A DNA stretch of 64,000 bases from Actinomycetospora soli (GTDB lineage Bacteria > Actinomycetota > Actinomycetes > Mycobacteriales > Pseudonocardiaceae), in contig NZ_JAJNDA010000005.1 of assembly GCF_021026295.1 (NCBI RefSeq), forward strand, positions 62,001-126,000. The letters are read 5' to 3'. Under the pieces are notes generated by a model that was not told the DNA's origin, ran no database searches, and saw only the letters and a list, made by a program, of their open reading frames with translations. The stretch's first letter is position 1, and each line of letters starts with the position of its first letter. Below, in pieces: positions 34,442 to 42,572 of this stretch. Both the position numbers and the translations under genes were made by a program.

Positions 34442-35074
34442 ATGGACGACGAGGGGACGTGGCAGGTCGTCGCGGACCAGCGACGGGTGATGGCTGGGGT
34501 GATCGCAGGACGGTCCGCCGACGACCTCGATCACCCCTCGCTGTGCTCCCGGTGGCGGGTGCGGGACGTCGCGGCGCACGTCGCGCTCACACCACGCTCG
34601 CCGGGGGTCCTGCGGCTGGTCGGCGCGGCCGTCCGGGCCCGCGGCAGCTTCGACGAGGTGAACCGGGCCCTCGCGGTGGCCCACGCCGAGCGGCTCGGCG
34701 CGGGTGTGGCCGACGAGCTTCTCACGCTCGCCGACGATCGGCGGCGGCCGGTGATCACCACCCTGGACAACCTGCTGTTCGACACGCTCGTCCACGTGCA
34801 GGACGTCGCCGTCCCGCTCGGGGTGGAGGTCGTCATGCCGCTCGAGGGCGCCCGGGCCGGCGCCGACCGGGTGTGGCGGATGGGATGGCCGTTCCGGGCG
34901 CGGCGCCGCTTCCGCGGACTGCGGCTCTCCGCCACCGACGTCGCGTGGTCCCGCGGCGAGGGCGAGGAGGTGCGGGGCGGCATCGCCGACCTCCTCCTGC
35001 TGCTCACCGGGCGGACCGCGACCGTCGCGCCGCGGCTCCACGGACCCGGCGTCGGGACCGTCCTCGCGGGCTGA
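34442..35074 (+). CDS. Maleylpyruvate isomerase-like (DinB/MDMPI) protein
   Basis: A 210-residue four-helix-bundle protein of the actinobacterial mycothiol-dependent maleylpyruvate isomerase-like family: MAGVIAGRSADDLDHPSLCS, then WRVRDVAAHVAL with the usual metal His, NLLFDTLVHVQDVAVPLG with a second His, and a small C-terminal domain ending in the LLLLLTGR segment. Such proteins act in thiol-dependent detoxification, though most are uncharacterised. ATG 34442 lies 12 bp past the second MarR operator, so it is the likely target of that regulator. Confidence 0.85.
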   Translation: MDDEGTWQVVADQRRVMAGVIAGRSADDLDHPSLCSRWRVRDVAAHVALTPRSPGVLRLVGAAVRARGSFDEVNRALAVAHAERLGAGVADELLTLADDRRRPVITTLDNLLFDTLVHVQDVAVPLGVEVVMPLEGARAGADRVWRMGWPFRARRRFRGLRLSATDVAWSRGEGEEVRGGIADLLLLLTGRTATVAPRLHGPGVGTVLAG

Positions 35075-35110
35075 CCGCCCGCCGCGATCTCGACCGGGCC
35101 CTCCACCCCC

Positions 35111-35121
35111 TCTCCACCCGT
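35111..35121. promoter_or_regulatory. Motif TCTCCACCCGT upstream of a membrane protein
   Basis: Shares TCTCCACCCGTG with the sites at 26764 and 40797. It is 67 bp before the ATG at 35188. A preceding ctccaccccc at 35101-35110 is a partial second copy. Confidence 0.35.
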
Positions 35122-35187
35122 GCGCCGACGTCCGGCCGCCCCGCGCCGTCGACGCTGGGATCACCAGCGGCGAGAGGGGCAGAGATC

Positions 35188-35685
35188 ATGAGCGGGACGT
35201 TCTCGGTGGTCATCGGGATCGCGGTGCTGGCCTGGGTGATCTGGAACCAGGTGCGGGTCCGGGAGTTCACGCCGCGGCGGGTGCGGATCGCCGGGATCCT
35301 CGGGCTCGTCGGCCTGGTCCAGCTCGTGCAGGCCGCCGCCGGGCAGTCGGTGTCGACGATCGGGTGGGCGCTGCTGATCACCGGTCTCGTGGTCGGCGCG
35401 GCGCTCGGCCTGCTCCGGGCCGCGACCGTGGACCTGTGGGTGGCCGACGGCACCGTGTACACGCAGGGCCACTGGGCGACCGCCGCGCTCTGGCTCGTCG
35501 GGATGGGGGCGCACGTGGGCCTGGACCTCCTGGCCCGGGTGGTCGCACCGTCGGCCGCCACGGTGAACGCGTCGAGCATCGTGCTGTTCATCGCCGTCGG
35601 CCTCGGCACGCAGGCCCTGGTGACGATGCAGCGGGCGCGCAGCCTGCCGGGCGTTCCGGCGACGACGCCGGAGCGGGTCCGCTGA
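35188..35685 (+). CDS. Four-span membrane protein, unknown
   Basis: A 165-residue integral membrane protein with hydrophobic segments around 5-20, 33-50, 57-78 and 100-150, and conserved-looking RVREFTPRRVRIAGILGLVG at the first loop. Resembles actinobacterial DUF1453-like or CcdC-type small membrane proteins, but this is not certain. The SD gagaggggcagag precedes ATG 35188. It shares an upstream motif with two two-component operons, so may respond to envelope stress. Confidence 0.75.
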   Translation: MSGTFSVVIGIAVLAWVIWNQVRVREFTPRRVRIAGILGLVGLVQLVQAAAGQSVSTIGWALLITGLVVGAALGLLRAATVDLWVADGTVYTQGHWATAALWLVGMGAHVGLDLLARVVAPSAATVNASSIVLFIAVGLGTQALVTMQRARSLPGVPATTPERVR

Positions 35686-35719
35686 CGTCTCCCGCCGTCA
35701 CCAAGCTATAGCGGCTGAC

Positions 35720-35738
35720 GGGGCTTGCGGCAAGCCCC
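35720..35738. promoter_or_regulatory. Rifamycin-associated element (RAE)
   Basis: GGGGCTTGCGGCAAGCCCC is a perfect inverted repeat, differing at one base from the RAE consensus found before rifamycin-inactivating genes in actinomycetes. It is 56 bp upstream of the rifampin phosphotransferase start. Confidence 0.88.
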
Positions 35739-35794
35739 GGGCGGTACTCCACGATCTCCGCTCGACGTCGGGGGACGTCGCGGAGGGGGAGCGG

Positions 35795-38293
35795 ATGAGC
35801 TACGTCCTGGACCTGCACGAGATCGACCGGAGCCGTGCCGGCGAGGTCGGCGGCAAGGCCGTGAACCTGGGGGAGCTGACGCGGATCCCCGGGGTCCGCG
35901 TGCCGCCGGGGTCCTGCGTGACGACGGCGGCCTTCCGGCGGGTGCTGGCGGGATCCCCGCACCTCGCGGAGCGCATCGCGCGCCTGGGGGACCTGGCGCC
36001 CGACGACCGCGGGGCCGTCGCGGCGGCGAGCGCCGCGATCCGGGAGGAGATCGTCCGCCTGCCCGTGCCCGACGACGTCGCCACGGCGATCGCCGCCCTC
36101 GCCACGAGGGACGGGCGGGTCGCCGTCCGCTCCAGCGCGACCGCCGAGGACCTCCCGACCGCCTCGTTCGCGGGCCAGCAGGACACCTACCTCGACGTCG
36201 CCGCCGCGGACGTCCCGGACCGGGTCCGCCGGTGCTGGGCGTCGCTGTTCACCGACCGCGCCACCACCTACCGGCTCCGGCAGGGCATCGACCACCGCGC
36301 GGTGGCGATGGCCGTGGTCGTGCAGGAGATGGTGCCGGCGGAGGCCTCGGGGGTGCTCTTCACGGCCGACCCGGTCACCTCCCACCGGCGGGTGGCCGCC
36401 GTCGAGGCCGTGGCCGGGCTCGGGGAGGCCTTGGTCTCGGGGACGGCCGAGCCGGACCGGTGGACCGTCCGCGACGGGGCCGTCCTCGAGACGGCCGGGA
36501 CCGGCGGCGTCCTGAGCGAGGCACAGGTCGTGGCGCTGGTCGAGCTGGGCCGGCGGATCGAGGCGGCCCTCGGGTGCCCGCAGGACATCGAGTGGTGCCT
36601 GGCCGACGGCGGGTTCGCGGTGGTGCAGAGCCGCCCGATCACCACGCTCTTCCCGGTGCCGCCGGTCGACGACGACCGCCTGCACGTCTTCGTGTCGGTC
36701 GGACACCAGCAGATGATGACCGACGCCATGACGCCGCTCGGGCTCTCGGTGTGGCAGCTGACGACGCCCCGACCGATGGCGGAGGCCGGCAGCCGCCTGT
36801 TCGTCGACGTGACCGACGCGTTGGCGTCACCGCCGGCCCGCGCGGCGCTCCTGGCGGTCATGGGCCGCGGGGACCCGTTGGTCCGCGACGCGCTGGAGAC
36901 CGTCCTCGCGCGCGGGGAGGTCGCCACCGCCCCCGACGACGGACGGGGTGCGCCGCCCGCGGCGCCGGAGATGCTCGACGCGGACCCCGCCCTGGTCGCC
37001 GACCTCGTCGCCGAGGCCCGGGCCTCCGTCGCGACCGCGGCCCGCGAGATCGCGACGCACCACGGCGCGGACCTGTTCGCGTTCGTCCTCGCCGACCTGC
37101 ACGAGCTGCGCCGCCTGCTGTTCGACCCGCGCAGCCACCGCGTGTTCACGACGGCGATGGAGGCGGCGTACTGGCTCGACGAGCACGTGGGCGCGTGGCT
37201 GGGGGAGACCGCCGTCTCCGACACGCTCACGCTCGCCGTGCCCGACGACGTGACCGCGCAGATGGGGACGGCCCTGCTCGACGTCGCCGACGTCGTCCGG
37301 GCCCGGCCGGCGGTGGTGGCCTTCCTCCGGGGGCTCGCGGACGACGACGGGCTCGACGGGATGCTCCACGTCGACGGCGGCCCCGCGGCGCACGCCGCGC
37401 TGCAGGACTTCCTCGACGCCTACGGGGCCCGCTGCGTCGGCGAGATCGACGTCAGCCGTCCGCGGTGGGCCGACCGTCCCACGGCACTCGTCCCGATGCT
37501 CCTCGGCCACGTCGAGCACGCGGAGCCCGGCGCCGGCCCAGGTCGGGTGGAGGAGGGGCGCCGAGCGGCGCAGCGGACGCGCGACGCGGTGCTCGCGCGG
37601 CTGCGGGACCTGCCCGACGGCGAGCGGAAGGCCGCCGACACCGCGGCGATGATCGACCGGCTCCGCGCCTTCATGGGTTATCGCGAGTACCCCAAGTTCG
37701 CGATGATCCGGCGCTACGCCCTGTACCGCCGCGCGCTGTGGGACGAGGCGGCGCGGCTGGTCGGGGCGGGCGTGCTGGACCGGGCCGACGACGTCGCGCT
37801 CCTGCGCTTCGACGAGCTCCACGACGTGGTCCGCACGGGCCGGGTGGACCGGGCCCTGCTCGAGCGGCGGCGCCACGACCTCGCCGTCGCGCGGACCCTG
37901 TCCCCGCCGCGGGTGCTCACCTCGGACGGCGAGGCGCTGTCTGGAGCCTTCCGGCGCGACGACCTCCCGGCCGGCGCCCTCGCCGGGCTCCCGGTCTCAC
38001 GGGGCGTCGTCGAGGGCCGTGCCCGGGTGGTGCTCGACCTCGCGGACGCCGTGTTCGCGCCGGGCGACATCCTGGTCACGGCATTCACCGACCCCAGCTG
38101 GTCCCCGGCGTTCGTCGCGGTCGCGGGCCTGGTCACCGAGGTCGGCGGCGCCATGACCCACGGCGCCGTCGTCGCCCGGGAGTACGGCCTGCCCGCGGTC
38201 GTCGGGGTCGGGATCGCCACGCGGCGGATCACCGACGGGCAGCGGATCCGGGTCGACGGGACGACCGGGACGGTGGAGCTGCTGGACGGTTGA
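35795..38293 (+). CDS. rph: Rifampin phosphotransferase
   Basis: An 832-residue three-domain enzyme colinear with the Rph family, which uses ATP to phosphorylate rifamycins at C21 and inactivate them. N-terminal ATP-grasp-like domain: VGGKAVNLGELTRIPG, AVRSSATAEDLPTASFAGQQ and QDIEWCLADGGF. Central rifamycin-binding domain: FVSVGHQQMMTDAMTPLGLS and YREYPKFAMIRRYALY. C-terminal swivel: EVGGAMTHGAVVAREYGLPA with catalytic His789. All key segments are intact. PEP synthase is a distant alternative, made unlikely by these segments and by the RAE upstream. Confidence 0.95.
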   Translation: MSYVLDLHEIDRSRAGEVGGKAVNLGELTRIPGVRVPPGSCVTTAAFRRVLAGSPHLAERIARLGDLAPDDRGAVAAASAAIREEIVRLPVPDDVATAIAALATRDGRVAVRSSATAEDLPTASFAGQQDTYLDVAAADVPDRVRRCWASLFTDRATTYRLRQGIDHRAVAMAVVVQEMVPAEASGVLFTADPVTSHRRVAAVEAVAGLGEALVSGTAEPDRWTVRDGAVLETAGTGGVLSEAQVVALVELGRRIEAALGCPQDIEWCLADGGFAVVQSRPITTLFPVPPVDDDRLHVFVSVGHQQMMTDAMTPLGLSVWQLTTPRPMAEAGSRLFVDVTDALASPPARAALLAVMGRGDPLVRDALETVLARGEVATAPDDGRGAPPAAPEMLDADPALVADLVAEARASVATAAREIATHHGADLFAFVLADLHELRRLLFDPRSHRVFTTAMEAAYWLDEHVGAWLGETAVSDTLTLAVPDDVTAQMGTALLDVADVVRARPAVVAFLRGLADDDGLDGMLHVDGGPAAHAALQDFLDAYGARCVGEIDVSRPRWADRPTALVPMLLGHVEHAEPGAGPGRVEEGRRAAQRTRDAVLARLRDLPDGERKAADTAAMIDRLRAFMGYREYPKFAMIRRYALYRRALWDEAARLVGAGVLDRADDVALLRFDELHDVVRTGRVDRALLERRRHDLAVARTLSPPRVLTSDGEALSGAFRRDDLPAGALAGLPVSRGVVEGRARVVLDLADAVFAPGDILVTAFTDPSWSPAFVAVAGLVTEVGGAMTHGAVVAREYGLPAVVGVGIATRRITDGQRIRVDGTTGTVELLDG

Positions 38294-38304
38294 GCCGGTG
38301 CGGG

Positions 38305-38973
38305 TCACCGCACCAGGCCCGCGCGGAACGCCAGCGCCACCGCCTGCACCCGGTCGCGGGAGCCGGTCTTCGCGAGGACGTGGCCGACGTGCGTCTTCAC
38401 GGTCGCCTCGCTGACGACGTGGCGTGCGGCGATCTCGGCGTTCGTGAGGCCCTCGCCCATGAGCACGAGGACCTCCCGCTCGCGGGGCGTCAGGTGCTCG
38501 AGCCCGGGTGCCCCGCCGGCCTCCGGTGCCGCGCCCGGCGACGACCCCGCGAGCAGGGGAGCGGCGTGCGCGAGGAGCCGGCGGGTGGAGACCGGGTCGA
38601 TCACGGAGTCGCCCCGGGCGACGGTGCGGACCGCCTCGATCAGGTCCGCCGGCGCGGCGTCCTTGAGCAGGAAGCCGCTCGCCCCGGCGGCGATCGCGGC
38701 GGTCACCGACTCGTCGAGGTCGAAGGTCGTCAGCACCACGACCCGGACGCCGGGGTGGGCTGCGACGACCTGTCGGGTCGCCTCGATCCCGTCGAGGACC
38801 GGCATGCGCACGTCCATGAGCACGACGTCCACCTCGGTGGTCGCCAGCAGGTCGAGCGCCTCCCGGCCGTCGCCGGCCTGCGCGACGACGGTGAGGTCGT
38901 CGACCGACTCCAGGACCATCGCGAACCCGGCCCGGACCAGGTGCTGGTCGTCGACGAGCAGGACGCGCAGCAC
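38305..38973 (-). CDS. NarL/LuxR-family response regulator
   Basis: A 222-residue regulator: LLVDDQHLVRAG, phosphoacceptor in VVLMDVRMPVLDG, LTTFDLDES, FLLKD, then after an Ala/Pro-rich linker the LuxR domain LTPREREVLVLMGEGLTNAE with EATVKTHVGHVLAKTG. It is 3 bp downstream of its kinase gene and converges with rph. Output is probably the RDD-kinase-regulator operon itself and unknown targets. Confidence 0.93.
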   Translation of the reverse strand: MLRVLLVDDQHLVRAGFAMVLESVDDLTVVAQAGDGREALDLLATTEVDVVLMDVRMPVLDGIEATRQVVAAHPGVRVVVLTTFDLDESVTAAIAAGASGFLLKDAAPADLIEAVRTVARGDSVIDPVSTRRLLAHAAPLLAGSSPGAAPEAGGAPGLEHLTPREREVLVLMGEGLTNAEIAARHVVSEATVKTHVGHVLAKTGSRDRVQAVALAFRAGLVR

Positions 38974-38976
38974 CGG

Positions 38977-40227
38977 TCAGGCCGTCCCGACCGGCAGCGG
39001 CAGGCGCATCCGGACCGCGAACCCGCCCTCGGGACGGGGCCCGGCGTCGAGCGAGCCGCCCTGCAGGGCCGCGCGCTCGCGCATGCCGACGAGGCCGTGG
39101 CCGCCGTGGCCGCCGTGGCCGCCGTGGCCGCCGCGGGTGACGGCGGGGCGGGCGCCCCGCGGGCCGTCGTCGCGCACGGCGACCTCGAGCTCGGGTCCCC
39201 ACGCGAGGGTGACGCGGGTCGGCGTCGCGACGCCGGCGTGCTCGACCACGTTGGTGAGTCCCTCCTGGACGACGCGGTACACGGTCAGTCCGGTCGCTGC
39301 CGGCAGCGCGCGGGGTGTGCCGGTGACCTCCAGCGTGACGGGCAGGCCGCCCGCGCGGACCTGCGCGACGAGCGCCGGGACGTCGTCGACGGTCGGCGGG
39401 GCGGCCTCCTCGAGGTCGTCGACGCGGTCGTCGCGCAGGGTGCCGAGCAGCCCGCGGATGTCGCCGAGGGCGCCGCGGCCCGCGTCGGCGATGCCCCCGA
39501 GGACCTCGACGGCCCTCTGCGGGTCCCGCTCGGCGGCGAACCGCCCGCCGTCGGCCTGGGCGATGATCCCGGAGAGCGCGTGCCCGACGATGTCGTGCAC
39601 CTCGCGGGAGATGCGGGAGCGCTCGGCGAGCAGCTCCAGGCGGACCTCCCGACGACGGCCCTCCTCGAGCAGGCGGGCCCGCTCGCGCAGCTGCGCGACC
39701 GACCGGAGCTGGGCGCGCCGCAGCGCCCCGAGCAGCCAGACGATGATCCCGAACAGCGCGCCGACCAGCGCGAGGACGCCGGCGGCGGACCCGACGCCCG
39801 GTGCCCCGAGCCGCAGGACCAGCGGCAGCACCGCGCCCAGCACGAGCACCGCCGCCGTGACCGGTCCGGCCCAGCGGGGACCGTGGACGACCACCGAGTA
39901 GCCGATCACGAGCACGGGCAGCACGATCGTCGCGCTGACCCCGGGCGCGACGATGGTCGCGAGGGCGGCGGCGACCGCGACGCCCACGGCGACCGGGAGC
40001 GGGTACCGGCGCCGCACGATCACGGGCAGCGCGAACAGCACGGCGCAGACGATGCCGGCGACGCGGTCGGCCCGCGCCACGTGCCCGTCGGTCGCCCAGC
40101 CCAGCGAGACGGCGGCGACGAGCGCGGCCAGCGCACCGTCGGCCACGACCGGGTGGCGTCGGACGAGGCCGAGGGCCCGGTCGAGCGCCGTGGGTCGTTC
40201 GGGAACGGAGATCATGACCCGGGTCAT
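38977..40227 (-). CDS. Membrane sensor histidine kinase with repeat-expanded ATP lid
   Basis: A 416-residue NarL-partner kinase: about six hydrophobic helices in the first 165 residues, a coiled coil, HisKA_3 box SRISREVHDIVGHALSGIIA, HATPase N-box QEGLTNVVEHAG and G-box GLVGMRERAALQGG. Before the G-box the protein carries GGH four times, encoded by a 9-bp DNA repeat at 39094-39129, lengthening the Gly-rich ATP-lid segment. The ATG at 40227 was used; ATG 40215 is an alternative. Cotranscribed with the RDD protein upstream. Confidence 0.9.
   Translation of the reverse strand: MTRVMISVPERPTALDRALGLVRRHPVVADGALAALVAAVSLGWATDGHVARADRVAGIVCAVLFALPVIVRRRYPLPVAVGVAVAAALATIVAPGVSATIVLPVLVIGYSVVVHGPRWAGPVTAAVLVLGAVLPLVLRLGAPGVGSAAGVLALVGALFGIIVWLLGALRRAQLRSVAQLRERARLLEEGRRREVRLELLAERSRISREVHDIVGHALSGIIAQADGGRFAAERDPQRAVEVLGGIADAGRGALGDIRGLLGTLRDDRVDDLEEAAPPTVDDVPALVAQVRAGGLPVTLEVTGTPRALPAATGLTVYRVVQEGLTNVVEHAGVATPTRVTLAWGPELEVAVRDDGPRGARPAVTRGGHGGHGGHGGHGLVGMRERAALQGGSLDAGPRPEGGFAVRMRLPLPVGTA
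39094..39129. repeat. 9-bp tandem repeat gccgtggcc, four copies
   Basis: Exact copies at 39094, 39103, 39112 and 39121 followed by a variant. In frame on the minus strand it encodes GGH units in the kinase ATP lid. Confidence 0.9.
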
Positions 40228-40233
40228 CGTGCC

Positions 40234-40701
40234 TCACCCGGCCCGCACGGTGCGCACGACGACGGTCTGCGCGACGACGTCGCCCGTCCGCTGGCGCTGC
40301 GGGGTCCGCCACATGACGACGAGTCCGACGAGACCGAGCGCGATCAGGTCGACGGGCAGGAGCACGGCGCGCACGAGTTGCCGGAGGAAGCCGACGCGCC
40401 CGCGGTCGGCCGCGTCCCGGACCCGCATGCCGAGCACCGCCATGCCCGGCGTCCGTCCGGCGACCATCGGCACGACGGCGAGGACGAGGACGTGGAGCAG
40501 CGGGATCGCGACGTTCTGCACCCGCGGGTACGGCACCGGGAACAGCCCGGCGAGGTGCCCGCCGTGCTCGAGCCACCACACGCCGAGGCCGAGGACCGCG
40601 ACCAGGGCGACGTCGAGCAGGAACCCCAGGAGCCGACGGGGGATCGACGCGAGCGGCGCGGGCGGGGCGGGTGCGAGCGGGGGGACGGACGTGATCGACA
40701 C
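40234..40701 (-). CDS. RDD-family membrane protein
   Basis: A 155-residue RDD domain protein: after a Pro-rich start, IPRRLLGFLLDVALVAVLG places the Arg-Asp signature at the first helix, with two more spans and GRTPGMAVLGMRVRDAADR between them. Such proteins may be ion or solute transport modules or accessory sensors. GTG 40701 follows a gaggag SD at 6 nt. It lies 6 bp ahead of the kinase gene, in one operon. Confidence 0.9.
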   Translation of the reverse strand: MSITSVPPLAPAPPAPLASIPRRLLGFLLDVALVAVLGLGVWWLEHGGHLAGLFPVPYPRVQNVAIPLLHVLVLAVVPMVAGRTPGMAVLGMRVRDAADRGRVGFLRQLVRAVLLPVDLIALGLVGLVVMWRTPQRQRTGDVVAQTVVVRTVRAG

Positions 40702-40796
40702 GAGGAACTCCTCGGACCGGGCACCGGGTGGTGCCGTGTGCCGTCCACGGTGATCGTCACGCGCTCCCGGCACCTCGGTCCACGGGACGATCTCGC

Positions 40797-40818
40797 GTCT
40801 CCACCCGTGGGGGGAGAC
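40797..40818. promoter_or_regulatory. Palindrome GTCTCCACCC-gt-GGGGGGAGAC
   Basis: Ten-bp arms with one mismatch around a 2-nt centre, about 95 bp before the RDD gene and 4 bp past the chorismate mutase stop. It contains the same half-site as 26764 and 35111, favouring an operator, but could instead terminate the upstream gene. Confidence 0.45.
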
Positions 40819-40821
40819 GGC

Positions 40822-41376
40822 TCAGCCGCAGAGCGAGCGCAACGCGCGGTCGAGGCCGCGGCGGTGCAGGGAGTCCAGCATCCGCGTCGCGGCGACGCGG
40901 ACGGCCGCGGAGGTCAGGGCCCCGCGGCAGACCGGGTCGGCGCGGGCGGGCTGCGCGGCCGCCAGCGTGTCGACCAGCCGCGGGGTGACGGCGTCGAGCG
41001 TGGTCCGCACGCCCGTCAGGTCCGGCGGGCCCGACGGCGCGGTCGCGGGCCGGTCGGTCCAGTCCTCGAGCAGGCCGTACTGGACCACCTTGCTCGCCGC
41101 GATCTGGTCCCCCATCACGGCGGCGACCTGCGCGGGGTCCAGCCGGCGGGACGCGGCGGCCGCCGCGGCGGCGTCGAGCACCACGCGCTCCCGGGCCGGG
41201 TCCTCCACGGCGCTCTTCGAGGCGTACTTGGACGCGGCGACGGCGTCCGCGGTGGCGAGCCGGTCGGCGACCACCTCGACGACGGGGTCCCACGCGCCGG
41301 GCTGCTCGGGGGACGGCGACGAACCGCACGCCACGCAGCAGACCGCGACGGTGACGAGCACCAGGAGCCGGATCAC
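40822..41376 (-). CDS. Exported chorismate mutase, gamma (AroQ) class lipoprotein
   Basis: A 184-residue exported protein: hydrophobic signal with lipobox VACGSS, then an all-helical chorismate mutase domain: VVADRLATADAVAASKYASK, DPARERVVLDAAAAAA and VMGDQIAASKVVQYGLLEDW, which carry the Arg/Lys/Glu/Gln active-site pattern of the secreted gamma class (as in mycobacteria). Converts chorismate to prephenate outside the cytoplasm, whose purpose is unclear. The start was set at GTG 41376. Confidence 0.8.
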   Translation of the reverse strand: MIRLLVLVTVAVCCVACGSSPSPEQPGAWDPVVEVVADRLATADAVAASKYASKSAVEDPARERVVLDAAAAAAASRRLDPAQVAAVMGDQIAASKVVQYGLLEDWTDRPATAPSGPPDLTGVRTTLDAVTPRLVDTLAAAQPARADPVCRGALTSAAVRVAATRMLDSLHRRGLDRALRSLCG

Positions 41377-41449
41377 GAGGGAGCACCGTAGGCAGGTGGG
41401 CGGATCCGTCCAAGCCGGACCGACCCGGCGTCGGGAAGGCTCTCGGGGC

Positions 41450-41821
41450 ATGACGAGCCCCGTGCGCAGGATCATCGCCGACGTCGCGATGGCCGACCCC
41501 GCCGCCGACCGCGCCTTCTGGACCGAGCTGCTCGGTCTCGACACCCCCATGGACCAGGGCTGGGTGGTGAACCACAGCGCCGTCGGGATCAGCCAGCTCC
41601 CGCAGGTCCAGCTGCTCACCCACGACCGCACGGCGCCGGAGGACCCGGTGCTCTCGGTCGCGGTCGAGCCGTCCGAGCACGAGCCGCTCTACCGCCGGAT
41701 GATCGACGCCGGGCTGGAGATCGTGCACCCGATGACCACCGAGCCGTGGGGGGTGCAGCGGTTCTTCGTGCGGACGCCGGGGGGTGTCGTGGTGAACATC
41801 CTGGAGCACCACGACGCGTGA
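41450..41821 (+). CDS. VOC/glyoxalase-family protein
   Basis: A 123-residue vicinal-oxygen-chelate fold protein: IIADVAMADPAADRAFWTEL at the first beta-alpha-beta unit, then DPVLSVAVEPSEHEPLYRRM and WGVQRFFVRTPGGVVVNILE. Possible metal ligands are a His in the middle and the terminal Glu. Members include dioxygenases, glyoxalases and antibiotic-binding proteins; the function here is unknown. It is 4 bp before the following SDR gene. Confidence 0.85.
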   Translation: MTSPVRRIIADVAMADPAADRAFWTELLGLDTPMDQGWVVNHSAVGISQLPQVQLLTHDRTAPEDPVLSVAVEPSEHEPLYRRMIDAGLEIVHPMTTEPWGVQRFFVRTPGGVVVNILEHHDA

Positions 41822-41825
41822 TTGC

Positions 41826-42572
41826 ATGGACGGCGTGCGGACACTGATCACGGGCGCGTCGAGCGGACTGGGCGAGGGCATGGCGCGGGAGTTCGCCGCC
41901 CGGGGCCACGAGCTCGCGCTCGTCGCGCGGCGCGCGGAGCGGCTCGAGGCGCTGGCGGCGGAGCTCGCCACCCGGCCGGGTGCGGCGCAGGTCGTCACCG
42001 CGGAACTCGACGTCACCGACGACGCGGCCGTGGCCCGGGTGATCCCCGAGGTGGCGGGAAAGCTCGGCGGGCTCGACCGCGTGATCGTCAACGCGGGGAT
42101 CGGGGAGGGACGGAAGGTCGGCTCCGGGAAGCCGGAGGCCAACCTGCGGACCGCCCGCACGAACTTCGTCGCCGCGATCGCCCAGGCCGAGGCGGCGATG
42201 GAGCTGTTCCGCGCGCAGGGCTCCGGGCACCTCGTGCTCGTCACCTCGGTGGCGGCCGACCGCGGGCTGCGCGGCGCGCAGACGGTGTACGCCGCGGCGA
42301 AGGCGGGCCTGTCGACGTTCGCCGAGGGCCTGCGCTCCGACGTGCACGGCACCGGCATCGTCGTCACCGAGCTCGCGCCCGGCTACATCCGCACCGACCT
42401 GAACGAGGGCATGTCGATGCCGTTCGGGGTGGACGCCCCGACCGGTGTGCGGGCGATGGTCGAGGCCATCGAGCGCCGACCCGGTCACGCCTACGCGCCG
42501 CGCTGGCCGTGGGCGCTCCTCGGCCCGGCGCTGCGGCTGATGCCGATGCCGCTGGTGCGGGCCCTCACCTAG
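41826..42572 (+). CDS. Short-chain dehydrogenase/reductase
   Basis: A 248-residue SDR: TGASSGLGEGMAREFAARGH cofactor motif, NAGIG, catalytic Ser in VTSVAADRG and YAAAKAG Tyr-Lys pair; the C-terminus has AYAPRWPWALLGPALRLMPM, a hydrophobic tail seen in membrane-associated SDRs of the DHRS7 type. Cotranscribed with the VOC protein. Substrate unknown. The stop abuts the convergent XRE regulator. Confidence 0.92.
   Translation: MDGVRTLITGASSGLGEGMAREFAARGHELALVARRAERLEALAAELATRPGAAQVVTAELDVTDDAAVARVIPEVAGKLGGLDRVIVNAGIGEGRKVGSGKPEANLRTARTNFVAAIAQAEAAMELFRAQGSGHLVLVTSVAADRGLRGAQTVYAAAKAGLSTFAEGLRSDVHGTGIVVTELAPGYIRTDLNEGMSMPFGVDAPTGVRAMVEAIERRPGHAYAPRWPWALLGPALRLMPMPLVRALT

Noticed and set aside
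35720-35738. Palindrome before rph as a terminator of the upstream membrane protein
   Set aside because: The stem is only 7 bp with a 5-nt loop, while its sequence matches the rifamycin-associated element almost exactly.
35795-38293. Phosphoenolpyruvate synthase assignment
   Set aside because: The central VSVGHQQMMTDAMTPLG segment, length and RAE context fit rifampin phosphotransferase instead.
35725-41391. Plus-strand open frame of 1888 codons across rph and the minus-strand kinase region
   Set aside because: Low-complexity Arg/Gly/Ala composition, no domains, and it runs antisense or out of frame to genes with clear motifs; a GC-rich shadow.
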